Of a DNA stretch of 64,000 bases, positions 42,898 to 51,304 are shown one piece after another. Origin of the DNA: Streptomyces flavochromogenes (lineage in GTDB: Bacteria; Actinomycetota; Actinomycetes; Streptomycetales; Streptomycetaceae); assembly GCF_000717595.1 (NCBI RefSeq), contig NZ_JNZO01000008.1, positions 1-64,000 of the forward strand, written 5' to 3'. The stretch's first letter is position 1, and each line of letters begins with the position of its first letter. Under the pieces are notes generated by a model. The model was not told the DNA's origin. It searched no databases and worked only from the letters and a program-made list of their open reading frames with translations. The translations under genes were made by a program, and so were the position numbers.

Positions 42898-44150
42898 CGC
42901 GCGCCCGCGGCGGAGGCCGCGCCGCTCACGCGCCGCGCGCCGCTCGCGACCAGGGTCGCCGCCTCGTCCGCACGCCGGGACATGGAGACCGCCCCCGCGA
43001 GCCGTTCGATGGTGGGTGGCACGTCCCACTCCGTACGGCGGAGCGCGGCGAGCGTGGTCGCCGGGACGACGACGAGATCGGGCGCACCGGTCTCCGCGGC
43101 CCTGGCGAGCAGGGCCCAGGCGGCCTCCCACCGGGCCTTCTCGGGGCGCGCCCCGACCGCGGCCACGACACCCTCCAGCGCGGCCTGACGCAGATCCCCC
43201 CGTTGCGGCAGCTCGGCGCCGGACGGGTCGGCGAGCAGTGTCTCGGGGTCGGGGAGGTCCAGCCGGTCCAGACTCGCGAGGAGTTCGAGTCCCGGACCGT
43301 CCCCGACGGTGCCCCTGACCAGGAGCGAGATCACCTCGCGGGAGGACCCGGCGGCGGTGGCGAAGGCGATGAGGCGCAGGCTCATCTCCCAGCTGCGGGG
43401 CGAAGGCCAGGCGCCACCCCGCCGGGTCTCCCCGCCGGGCAGCCGGTGGACGAGCGTGGGGCGGGTGGCGAGGAGTCCGCACACCGCGCGCCGGGCGTGG
43501 TCCACGGCGTGCGGCAGCAGCTCGGGGTCGAGCCGGGGCAGAGTCGCCCGCGGCCAGGTGCCGCCGAGTCCCCGGACGACGACGTCGTGGTCGTGGGTCC
43601 ACTGGAGGTGCACGAAACGGTTGGCCAGCGGTGGACTCAGCTCCCAGCCGTCGGCGGCCGAGGCCCGCGGGTTGGCGGCGGCCACGATCCGTACCCCGGA
43701 CGGAAGCCGCAGGGCGCCGACCCGCCGCTCCAGGACGAGCCGGAGCAGCGCCGCCTGCACTGCCGGTGGGGCGGTGGAGAGTTCGTCGAGGAAGAGCAGA
43801 CCGCGGCCGGCCTTCACGAGCCGTACCGCCCAGTCCGGCGGGGCCATCGGAACGCCCTGCTCGGCGGGATCGTCCCCGATCACGGGCAGTCCCGAGAAGT
43901 CGGACGGCTCGTGCACGCTGGCGATCACCGTCGTGAGCGGGAGGTCCAGGGACTCGGCGAGCTGGGTCAGCGCGGCCGTCTTGCCGATCCCCGGCTCGCC
44001 CCAGAGGAGTACGGGCAGGTCGGCGGCGACCGCGAGGGTCAGGGCCTCCAGCTGGTCGTCGGGGCGTGGCTCGGTCGTGGAGTCGCGGAGCAGCGCGAGC
44101 AGTGCGTCGGCGACGTCGAGCTGAGCGGCGGAAGGCGTGTTCAAGGGCAT
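42894..44150 (-). CDS. MoxR-type AAA ATPase
   Basis: 418 aa. Walker A GEPGIGKTAALTQLAE (about 51), Walker B LLFLDELSTAPPAVQAALLR, sensor 1 VAAANPRASA, and NRFVHLQW. This is the MoxR/RavA-like clade whose members remodel partner proteins together with a VWA protein. The neighbouring gene downstream is its VWA partner, while the gene upstream (44257-45648) is a separate unknown. Confidence 0.93.
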   Translation of the reverse strand: MPLNTPSAAQLDVADALLALLRDSTTEPRPDDQLEALTLAVAADLPVLLWGEPGIGKTAALTQLAESLDLPLTTVIASVHEPSDFSGLPVIGDDPAEQGVPMAPPDWAVRLVKAGRGLLFLDELSTAPPAVQAALLRLVLERRVGALRLPSGVRIVAAANPRASAADGWELSPPLANRFVHLQWTHDHDVVVRGLGGTWPRATLPRLDPELLPHAVDHARRAVCGLLATRPTLVHRLPGGETRRGGAWPSPRSWEMSLRLIAFATAAGSSREVISLLVRGTVGDGPGLELLASLDRLDLPDPETLLADPSGAELPQRGDLRQAALEGVVAAVGARPEKARWEAAWALLARAAETGAPDLVVVPATTLAALRRTEWDVPPTIERLAGAVSMSRRADEAATLVASGARRVSGAASAAGAR

Positions 44151-44256
44151 GGGTGATCACCTGTGGGTTCGTCGTCGGTGGGCCGGTACATGTGGGACCG
44201 CCGGTACCGGCGACAGGGCGCCGGTGGGACCGGTGGGCGGTCCGGTACCGCTTCGA

Positions 44257-45648
44257 TCAGAGGTCGTGGCTGTGGCGAGGGCGGGCGCGATGGCCCCGAG
44301 GGCGGTCCTTCCCGGGCAGCACACGTCCCGGTCCCGGGCCGTAGAGGTCCGCCCGGTAGAGCCCGTACGCGATCCGCCGCCGGGCTGCCGACTCCAGCGC
44401 GTCCCGCAGCGCGCCGTTGCGCAGCGCGGCGCCGGGACCGAGCAGACCCTCGACGACGGCCAGCGCGCCGGCGGTGTCGCCGTGGTCCAGACGTTCGCGG
44501 ACACCGGCGAGGCAGTCGGGACGTCGGTGGGCGTCGTCGATGGCCTGGAGGCAGGGGAGGGGAGGTCCGCCCAGCGCGACCAGGAGCTCCTCCCGCAGGA
44601 TCTCGGCGGGGGAGTGGTCGAGCGGAGCGAGGACCCCGTCGGACAGGCCGATCCGGTGCCGGACTCCCCGGCAGTCCACCGGACGTGGCTGTCCGGGCGG
44701 ATCGGCGGCCGGGGCCGGCCCGGCGGGCCGGTGGTCGGGCACCAGCGCCGATGCGACCAGCGGATGCAGCCGCCCGGCCTCGATCAGACCGGAGCGCAGC
44801 AATTCCAGATCGGGCAGCACCCAGGTCGCGGCGTCCGGCAGGGTGGGCAGCGCCCGCACCGCCGGGGGAGGCGTCCCAGGGGCGGCCCAGGCCACGGCGC
44901 CGGCCCGCACGTCGAGCACTACCTGCCGGCGGGCCCCGAGTCGGACACGGACGTGCCCGGAGTCCCGCCCTTCGGCCCGGAGCAGGATCCCGGCCTCCGC
45001 CGCCCAGCGGTCGACGGCGCGCCCGGGTGCCTCCTCGTACGGCAGGGGCGGATCAGCGGTCCGCCCCGCGTCCGCCCCGGAACGGACCCGCAGCTCGTCG
45101 CTGCGCCGCGCGTCCCAGAGATGCCGGTGGAGATCCAGTCGGTACCGCTGACTCGGGCGCGGATGCGGATGGCGGCGCTCACCGACCGCGGAACGGGATC
45201 CGTCCCACAGTGCGAGGCTCATCCGCTGTCCGGCGTCCGCCCACGCGGGCGCGGTCCGCACCACGAGGTACACCGAGTGGGAGGCGATGTCCCCCACGTC
45301 GTCGTCCCCCGCGTCCTTCCCGGAGACCTCGTAGCGGGCCAGCGGGACGGTGAGCCCCGGGCGCAGGACTCCGTCGGGAGCGATCCGCGGCATGTGCCAG
45401 CGCAGCAGGTCGGGAGCGAGTCGCCGGAGATCCGCCCTGACCAGGGCGGCGAGTTCCCGCCCGTACGCATGGGCGGCGGACCGGAGGTCGAGATCCACGT
45501 CGACGCCCGCGGCGGCACAGGCCCCCGCCCAGTCACCGGCGGTGCGCCGGAGTCCGGCGGTCTCGATCATGGAGGGCGGCACGGCGAACTCACGCACGCG
45601 CAGCCAGAGGGAGAGGCGGGAATCACCGTTCGCGGTATGAGTGAGCAT
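44257..45648 (-). CDS. Hypothetical protein of the MoxR triad
   Basis: 463 aa, not recognised. Soluble, rich in Arg/Asp/Leu; the N-terminus (SRLSLWLRVREFAVPPSMIETA) and HSVYLVVRTAPAWADAGQR, SQRYRLDLHRHLWDAR look like folded beta-rich segments, and the tail is basic (DRPRGHRARPRHSH). The ATG (45648) is preceded by AGGTGAG. It lies 106 bp before the MoxR gene on the same strand. It may be a substrate or adaptor of the MoxR/VWA pair, but nothing in the sequence proves it. Confidence 0.75.
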   Translation of the reverse strand: MLTHTANGDSRLSLWLRVREFAVPPSMIETAGLRRTAGDWAGACAAAGVDVDLDLRSAAHAYGRELAALVRADLRRLAPDLLRWHMPRIAPDGVLRPGLTVPLARYEVSGKDAGDDDVGDIASHSVYLVVRTAPAWADAGQRMSLALWDGSRSAVGERRHPHPRPSQRYRLDLHRHLWDARRSDELRVRSGADAGRTADPPLPYEEAPGRAVDRWAAEAGILLRAEGRDSGHVRVRLGARRQVVLDVRAGAVAWAAPGTPPPAVRALPTLPDAATWVLPDLELLRSGLIEAGRLHPLVASALVPDHRPAGPAPAADPPGQPRPVDCRGVRHRIGLSDGVLAPLDHSPAEILREELLVALGGPPLPCLQAIDDAHRRPDCLAGVRERLDHGDTAGALAVVEGLLGPGAALRNGALRDALESAARRRIAYGLYRADLYGPGPGRVLPGKDRPRGHRARPRHSHDL

Positions 45649-45844
45649 CAGCACTCACCTTGCGCGGACGGGACCCCCGATCTGATAGCAGAGTAGGTCG
45701 TCATCACGATGATCGTATCGAGGGGCGCGCGACGGGACCAGAGGTTTTTCTCCGGACGGAGCCGGCACCGAGCCGCCCACCGCACGAAGGCTCCGCCGGC
45801 CGGCCCGGGAGGCCGGGCCGACGAAACCCTGCACGGTGCTCCCC

Positions 45845-45908
45845 AGGGCCTGTCGTCACCTTCCCGTCTGCCGCGCGGGCGACGACAGGAAGGTGACGAC
45901 AAGGCCCT
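45845..45908. repeat. Large inverted repeat / hairpin
   Basis: Arms of about 20 bp (45845-45864 and 45888-45908, one single-base bulge) enclose 23 bp. The right arm runs into the stop of the AidB-like gene. It can serve as a terminator. The arms resemble terminal repeats of some small Streptomyces insertion elements, so a solo transposon end is possible. The remaining 258-bp gap holds nothing else recognisable. Confidence 0.55.
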
Positions 45909-47562
45909 AGGCCGCGCTCACCGCGTCCGGACCGCTCCGCGCGATGATCGCCGCCGTGTCCACCCCCGAGGGCAGCGTGCCGAACGCGAGGCCGCGGTCG
46001 CCGTCCAGCCGCGACGCGCAGAACGCGTCCGCCACCGCCGGATTCCCGTGCCGTACGAGCAGCGAACCCTGCAGCACCAGGGCCAGGCGCTCGACCAGCC
46101 GCCGCGCCCCGTACGCCGCCGCGTCCGGGTCCACGAGCCCCGCGAGGTCCTTGCGGAGGCCCGCGACGGCCGCGTCCAGGCGCCGGTCGGCACCCGCGCC
46201 CAGGTCGACCTCCGCGAAGAACGCCTCCACCGCCTGCGGCTGACGGGCCATCGCCCGCAGCACGTCGAGCGCGGCGACGTTCCCCGAGCCCTCCCAGATC
46301 GACGGCAGCGGCGACTCCCGGTAGAGCCTGGGGAGGCCCGAGTCCTCCACGTAGCCGTTGCCGCCGAGGCATTCGAGGGCCTCGGCCGCGTGGGCGGGGG
46401 CCCGCTTGCACACCCAGTACTTGGTGACCGCGAGCCCGAGACGCCGCAGCTGCTCCTCCTCCGCGTCGCCGCGTGCGGCCCGGTCGACCGCGCCGGCCAG
46501 GCGCAGCGCCGCGAGCGTGGCCGCCTCGGCCTCCACCGCGAGGTCCGCCAGGACGTTCCGCATCAGCGGCTGGTCGACGAGCCGCGCTCCGAACGCCTCG
46601 CGGTGCGTGGCGTGGTGCACCGCCTGGACGAGCCCGAGGCGCATCCCGGACGCCGAGCTGATGGCGCAGTCGAGCCGCGTCATGTTCACCATCCGGATGA
46701 TGGTGGCCACCCCTCGCCCCTCCTCGCCGACGAGCCGGCCGAGGGCATCCTCGTACTCGATCTCGGAGGAGGCGTTGGAGCGGTTGCCCAGTTTGTCCTT
46801 GAGTCGCTGGAGGCGGATCGCGTTGCGGCTGCCGTCCGGCAGGACACGCGGTACCAGGAAGCAGGAGAGTCCGCCCGGCGCCTGCGCGAGCGTGAGGAAG
46901 ACGTCGGACATCGGTGCCGAGGTGAACCACTTGTGGCCGGTCAGCGCGTACAGGCCGGGCTCACCCGTCGGCACGGCCCGGGTCGTGTTCGCCCGGACGT
47001 CCGAGCCGCCCTGCTTCTCGGTCATCGACATTCCGGCGATGATCCCGCGCTTCTCCGTCGGTACCCGGAGGCCGAAGTCGTACGACGAGGAGGTCAGCAG
47101 CGGCTCGTACACCTCGGCCAGCTCCGGCTGCGTGCGCAGCGCCGGCACCGCCGCGTACGTCATGGAGATCGGGCACAGGTGCCCGGCGTCGGCCTGCCCC
47201 CACACGAACACCTTCGCCGCGCGGGCGACGTGCGCGCCCGGCCGCTCGTCGCGCCAGGGCGCGCCGTGCAGCCCGTGCCGGACGGCCACGTCCATCAGGT
47301 CGTGCCAGTGCGGGTGGAACTCGACCTCGTCGATCCGGTGGCCGTGCCGGTCGTGGGTGTGCAGCACGGGGGAGTGGCGCTCGGCGAGGCGGCCCCACTC
47401 CTGGGCCTGTGCGCCGCCGGCTCGTGCGCCGAGCTCGCGGACCTCCGCCTCGGCCCACCCCGCGCCCTCCCGGCGTAGCGCCTCCAGGAGTGCGGGGTCG
47501 GCGGAGACGTCGTAGCCGGTCAGGGGCGGTACCTGGTTGGTGACCTCATGCGTGGTCGGCAT
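45907..47562 (-). CDS. AidB-family acyl-CoA dehydrogenase-like protein
   Basis: 551 aa, the long acyl-CoA dehydrogenase form typical of AidB (about 540 aa in E. coli). Visible: MSMTEKQGGSDVRANTT (FAD/acyl site), ALTGHKWFTSAPMSD, EGRGVATIIRMVNMTRLDCA, and ALECLGGNGYVED. AidB binds DNA and FAD and protects against alkylation damage, though its real substrate is not settled. It overlaps the upstream TetR gene by 17 bp, so the two form one operon with its own repressor. Confidence 0.9.
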   Translation of the reverse strand: MPTTHEVTNQVPPLTGYDVSADPALLEALRREGAGWAEAEVRELGARAGGAQAQEWGRLAERHSPVLHTHDRHGHRIDEVEFHPHWHDLMDVAVRHGLHGAPWRDERPGAHVARAAKVFVWGQADAGHLCPISMTYAAVPALRTQPELAEVYEPLLTSSSYDFGLRVPTEKRGIIAGMSMTEKQGGSDVRANTTRAVPTGEPGLYALTGHKWFTSAPMSDVFLTLAQAPGGLSCFLVPRVLPDGSRNAIRLQRLKDKLGNRSNASSEIEYEDALGRLVGEEGRGVATIIRMVNMTRLDCAISSASGMRLGLVQAVHHATHREAFGARLVDQPLMRNVLADLAVEAEAATLAALRLAGAVDRAARGDAEEEQLRRLGLAVTKYWVCKRAPAHAAEALECLGGNGYVEDSGLPRLYRESPLPSIWEGSGNVAALDVLRAMARQPQAVEAFFAEVDLGAGADRRLDAAVAGLRKDLAGLVDPDAAAYGARRLVERLALVLQGSLLVRHGNPAVADAFCASRLDGDRGLAFGTLPSGVDTAAIIARSGPDAVSAA

Positions 47563-48163
47563 CGGGAGCTCCCAGTGCTCGCAGGGTGAAGGTGACGAGT
47601 GCGGGTACGGTGCCGGGCCCGACGGACCCCTCCGCCAGCGGGCCGACGAGCGCCTCCGCGCCCGCCCCGACCAGTGCCGAGGCCGTCAGGACGGGGTCCT
47701 GGGGCGGCAGTTCGCCCGAGCGCACGCCCTCCTCGACGCGCGCGGCGAACACGTCCCGGAACGCGCGTCGGAAGACGAGCCGTTCGGCGTCCACGGCCGG
47801 GTCGACCGGCTCGGCGAGCAGCGCGTACGCGAGGCGTGGCGACTTGAGGGCACGCAGGGCGAAGGTCTCGATGACGGCGACCACCCGCTCGGCGGCCGAA
47901 CGGTGTCCGGGGTGTCCGGCCGCCTCGGAGACGGCCGCGACCTCACGGCTCACCACGGTCCGGAAGAGCTCCACGGAGAGCTCCGTCTTGCCGGGGAAAT
48001 GGCGGTACACGCTGCCTGTGGCGATTCCGGCGCGGGCGGCGACGGCCGCCACCGTGCATCCCGCGTATCCCTGCTCGGAGAGCAGTGCCCGGGCCGCGTC
48101 GACGACGGAGGCGCGCTGGGCGTCGAGTCGGGCCTGGACGGCGGGGGTGCGTCGGTAGGGCAT
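47546..48163 (-). CDS. TetR-family regulator
   Basis: 205 aa. HTH: RASVVDAARALLSEQGYAGCTVAAVAARAGIATGSVYRHFPGKTEL. The C-terminus is a ligand domain. It precedes the AidB-like gene with a 17-bp overlap and probably controls the operon through the palindrome at 48171-48194. Confidence 0.92.
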   Translation of the reverse strand: MPYRRTPAVQARLDAQRASVVDAARALLSEQGYAGCTVAAVAARAGIATGSVYRHFPGKTELSVELFRTVVSREVAAVSEAAGHPGHRSAAERVVAVIETFALRALKSPRLAYALLAEPVDPAVDAERLVFRRAFRDVFAARVEEGVRSGELPPQDPVLTASALVGAGAEALVGPLAEGSVGPGTVPALVTFTLRALGAPDADHA

Positions 48164-48170
48164 GGAAGAA

Positions 48171-48194
48171 GTGAAGCAGTGATTCACGGCTTCA
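48171..48194. promoter_or_regulatory. TetR operator candidate
   Basis: Nested inverted repeats lie just upstream of the tetR-like start (48163): GTGAA (48171) with TTCAC (48183), and TGAAGC (48172) with GCTTCA (48189). Their position over the likely promoter fits autorepression. Confidence 0.45.
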
Positions 48195-48233
48195 TCAAGA
48201 GCCGCGGGAACGCGCCGGCCGCGGGCACGAGAA

Positions 48234-48274
48234 CGGCGAACGCCCCCACCCTGCGGGGGTGGGGGCGTTCGCCG
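48234..48274. terminator. Strong hairpin terminator, 18-bp stem
   Basis: The arms 48234-48251 and 48257-48274 pair perfectly over 18 bp (CGGCGAACGCCCCCACCC on the left) with a 5-nt loop. It lies 20 bp after the GDT1 stop on the minus strand and keeps that transcript out of tetR/aidB. Confidence 0.8.
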
Positions 48275-48293
48275 AGCGATCACATGACCGGTC

Positions 48294-48878
48294 TCAGCCG
48301 GTGAAGACCTCGGTCAGGGACCAGATCGCGAGGCCCGCCATGCAGATGCCGCCGATGCGCTGCACGGTCTTGAGCGGAACGCGCTTCGCGATGAAGCGGC
48401 CCGCGACCAGGGCGAGCGCGGACACGCTCATCAGTGCGGCGAGGGAGCCGATCGCCGTCGACCAGGTGCCGTTCGTGGCGGCCAGGTTGGCGGTGGTGAT
48501 CTGGGTGAGGTCGCCCCACTCGCTGATGAACACGGCCATGAAGGCCGTCGAGAAGACGGGCAGGAAGCCGGTGACGGTCCTGCCGCCCTCGTCGGCCTCG
48601 TCGTCCTCGCCCCCGCCGCGCAGCAGCATGAAGGCTCCGAAACCGAACAACAGGGCGGAGACGAGCTTCACCGACCAGCCCGGGAGCAGCCCGAGCAGGC
48701 TGCCGGCGCCGACCGCGATGGCGACATGCGCGAGGAAGGCGGTCGAGGTACCGATCCATACGTACAGCGGACGCATCCGCGTGCCCATGGCGAGGGACGC
48801 GAACATCGTCTTGTCGGGAAGCTCGGCGAGGAAGATCAGCCCGAAGGCGGTGAGGATCGCCAAGGGGTCGAGGTGCAT
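48294..48878 (-). CDS. TMEM165/GDT1 (UPF0016) family manganese/calcium transporter
   Basis: 194 aa with six hydrophobic helices. The two family motifs are LAELPDKTMFA (about 18) and SEWGDLTQITTANLAA (about 118). Members transport Mn2+ (or Ca2+) out of the cytosol. An acidic loop (GGGEDDEADEGG) lies between the halves. The yybP-ykoY manganese riboswitch upstream supports a Mn export role. Confidence 0.92.
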   Translation of the reverse strand: MHLDPLAILTAFGLIFLAELPDKTMFASLAMGTRMRPLYVWIGTSTAFLAHVAIAVGAGSLLGLLPGWSVKLVSALLFGFGAFMLLRGGGEDDEADEGGRTVTGFLPVFSTAFMAVFISEWGDLTQITTANLAATNGTWSTAIGSLAALMSVSALALVAGRFIAKRVPLKTVQRIGGICMAGLAIWSLTEVFTG

Positions 48879-48989
48879 ACCGGGGCTCTCTGCTCGGTCC
48901 GGGCCTGTGGACTCGGCACGGCACCTCGGTGGGCGACGGGAGGACCACTCGGCCCGGCATGACGGACCACGCCCACGGAGCGCGGACGC

Positions 48990-49112
48990 GGTTGATGCCT
49001 GGCCGAAGGTCTCGCCCGTCCGCGTCGAACGCGGACCCGGTCACCGGGAACCCGGGGGTTCCAGTATGTCGACGACCGATTTGCAGGGCTACTCCCCTTC
49101 GCTGCCCCGAGT
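48990..49112 (-). promoter_or_regulatory. yybP-ykoY (manganese) riboswitch
   Basis: Read on the minus strand, the leader holds AAGGGGAGTAGCC (about 49100-49088), GGTCGTCGACATACTGG (about 49077-49061), and GGGCGAGACCTTCGGCC (about 49018-49002). These are the conserved core blocks of the yybP-ykoY aptamer, which binds Mn2+. A GC-rich stem joins them. It lies about 110 nt upstream of the GDT1 start, whose product is a Mn transporter family. Assigned by eye from the core motifs and the target. Confidence 0.85.
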
Positions 49113-49137
49113 GTAGCGGACCAGGGCGCGAGATCGG

Positions 49138-49176
49138 GTAGACAGTGTCTACTCGACCTTGGTAGACAGTGTCTAT
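49138..49176 (+). promoter_or_regulatory. Two palindromic operators of the TetR gene
   Basis: GTAGACAGTGTCTAC (49138-49152) is a perfect 7-bp palindrome around one central base. Its near-copy at 49162-49176 (last base T) overlaps the ATG of the TetR gene. They are 24 bp apart. The two TAGACA stretches, 18 bp apart, may double as -35 and -10, giving a leaderless mRNA. Confidence 0.72.
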
Positions 49177-49819
49177 GCATGAGGCATCCGAAGATCACCA
49201 GACCGAAGATCACCAGGTGTCCGGGAGCGAGGGCGGCGACCGGAGCGACGGCGGGCTGCGGGAACGGCTCGTCCGCGTCGGCGTGGAGCTCGTGAACGCC
49301 GAGGGCGCCCAGGCCCTCTCGCTGCGCGAGATCGCCCGCCGCGCCGGCGTCTCCCACGGCGCCCCCCGCCGCTACTTCCCGACCCATCTCGAACTCCTGT
49401 CGGCCATCGCCCGCCAGGGCTTCACCGAACTGGCCGCCCGCGTCGACGCCGAGGACCGGGAGACCACCGCGCCACGCGAACGGATCGCGGCCCTCGCCCA
49501 CGTCTACCTCGACTACGCGGGCACCCGACGCGGCATGTACGAGCTGATGTTCCGGCACGACCTGCTGGAGAGCGGCAGACTCGGGCTGCGGGAGACGAGC
49601 CTGCCGCTCTTCGCCCGGCTCACCGGACTCGTCGCCCGTGTCCGCCCCGGCGCCGCCGACCCCGCCGTCCTCGCAGGCGCGCTCTGGGCCAATCTCCACG
49701 GCATCGCCCAGCTCTGGCACTGGGGCAGCCTCCGGCTCGCGACCGGCGGCGACGACCCCGCTCCGCTCCTCGCGGCCGTCCTCGACGCGCACCTCGGTCC
49801 CGCGGGGCAGCCCTCATGA
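49175..49819 (+). CDS. TetR-family regulator of the adjacent MFS exporter
   Basis: 214 aa. HTH: LRERLVRVGVELVNAEGAQALSLREIARRAGVSHGAPRRYFPTHLELL, then a TetR C-terminal domain. ATG 49175 lies inside an operator-like palindrome with no Shine-Dalgarno, which suggests a leaderless start. The stop overlaps the MFS gene (ATGA). It is likely a repressor relieved by a substrate of the exporter. Confidence 0.92.
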   Translation: MHEASEDHQTEDHQVSGSEGGDRSDGGLRERLVRVGVELVNAEGAQALSLREIARRAGVSHGAPRRYFPTHLELLSAIARQGFTELAARVDAEDRETTAPRERIAALAHVYLDYAGTRRGMYELMFRHDLLESGRLGLRETSLPLFARLTGLVARVRPGAADPAVLAGALWANLHGIAQLWHWGSLRLATGGDDPAPLLAAVLDAHLGPAGQPS

Positions 49820-51303
49820 GCCAGCGCCGCGCACCCGTCCTGGCGTGCAGCGTCGTCGGCGCGGCGGTCGTCGCCCTCGACGGCACCGTCCTCACCGTCG
49901 CCCAGCCCGCCCTCCAACGCGATCTGCACGCGGACGTCGGCCAGGTCCAGTGGACCAGCACCGGATACCTCATCGCCGTCGCGAGCCTCCTCGTCTTCGC
50001 CGGACGGCTCGGCGACCGCTACGGCCACCGCCGGGTCTTCGCCGTCGGCGCCCTCGGCTTCGCCGCCGCCTCCGCCGGAATCGCCCTGGCCCCCGGCATC
50101 GGCACCGTGATCGTGCTCCGGGTGCTCCAGGGGGTGTGCGGTGCGCTCCTCCAGCCCGCCACACTGGGCATGCTCCGGACCGCCTATCCGCCGGAGCGGC
50201 TCAGCACCCCGATCGCCGTGCGCACCGCCGCCATCGGCCTCGCCGCCGCGGCGGGACCGCTCGTCGGCGGCGCGCTGGTCTCCGCGTACGGCTGGCGCTC
50301 GGTCTTCCTCCTCGGCGTACCCCCGACCCTCGCCATCGGCCTGCTCGCGCTCGCCACCCGAGAACGCCCGCACGAACCGAGCCGGTCGCGCGGGGCGAAC
50401 CCGTCACACGAACCGAGCCCGAAGGACGCGAGAGCTCCCGCCGCTCCGCCATCCGCGACCGGCCTCTCCGCGCTCGACCCCGCCGGCGCCCTGCTGCTCG
50501 CCGTCTCGCTGGGGCTGCTCGTCCACGGGCTCGTCGAGGCCGCCCGTCCCGGCGGTGCCCCCACCGGCCTGCTCGCCGTCGCCGGGGCCGTCGTCGCCGG
50601 GATCGTCCTCGCCCGGCACGAGCGTCGTGCCGCGCGCCCTCTGCTGCCCCCGGAGCTGCTCCGGAGCGCCCCCGTCGTCGCCGGCCTCGCCGCCCTGCTC
50701 GCCGCCTCGGCCGCCCTCTTCGGCTCGCTCTTCGTGGCGACGTACTTCCTCCAGGACGTCCAGGACCTCGACCCCCTCGACTGCGCGCTGCGCGTCCTCC
50801 CGCTCGCCGTCCTCATGGTGTTCGGCGCGCTCCTCTGCCCGAAGCTCCAGCGCCGCTTCGGCCCCCGGCGTACGGCGACCGCAGGCGCCGCCCTGCTCAC
50901 CCTCGGGGTACTGCTCCTCTCCCGGCTCGACACGACGGCCGGCGCCGCCGCCGTCGGCGTGAGCGCCGCACTGCTGGGCGCGGGGTTCGTCACCCTGATG
51001 GTCACCGCGACCTCCGTCGTCGTGCACCGCGCCCCCGAGGCCCACGCCGGAGTCGCCGGCGGTCTCCAGCAGACCGCGATGAACATCGGACCCGCGCTCG
51101 GCGTCGCCCTCGCCACCCTGCTGCTCGCCCTCGTCCCGGAAGGAGGCTTCGTACCGTCCCGGGGCGCCGCCCTCCCGGCCCTCGTCCTGATCGCCGCACT
51201 CGCACTCCCCGCGGCGTTCGCCCTGCCCCGAGGCGCCGACCGGCGGACACGCCCGGAGCCGCCGACACCCCGGGCCGGCAGCCGACCATGCGTACGATCA
51301 TGA
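49816..51303 (+). CDS. MFS multidrug exporter, DHA2 (14-helix) type
   Basis: 495 aa. Signature motif A is in GRLGDRYGHRRVF after helix 2, LDGTVLTVAQPALQRDL gives motif D1, and RVLQGVCGALLQPATLGML fits motif B/C regions. About 14 helices with a polar Pro/Ser loop in the middle. Translationally coupled to the TetR gene. It probably exports cationic or lipophilic drugs. Confidence 0.92.
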   Translation: MSQRRAPVLACSVVGAAVVALDGTVLTVAQPALQRDLHADVGQVQWTSTGYLIAVASLLVFAGRLGDRYGHRRVFAVGALGFAAASAGIALAPGIGTVIVLRVLQGVCGALLQPATLGMLRTAYPPERLSTPIAVRTAAIGLAAAAGPLVGGALVSAYGWRSVFLLGVPPTLAIGLLALATRERPHEPSRSRGANPSHEPSPKDARAPAAPPSATGLSALDPAGALLLAVSLGLLVHGLVEAARPGGAPTGLLAVAGAVVAGIVLARHERRAARPLLPPELLRSAPVVAGLAALLAASAALFGSLFVATYFLQDVQDLDPLDCALRVLPLAVLMVFGALLCPKLQRRFGPRRTATAGAALLTLGVLLLSRLDTTAGAAAVGVSAALLGAGFVTLMVTATSVVVHRAPEAHAGVAGGLQQTAMNIGPALGVALATLLLALVPEGGFVPSRGAALPALVLIAALALPAAFALPRGADRRTRPEPPTPRAGSRPCVRS

Positions 51304-51304
51304 A

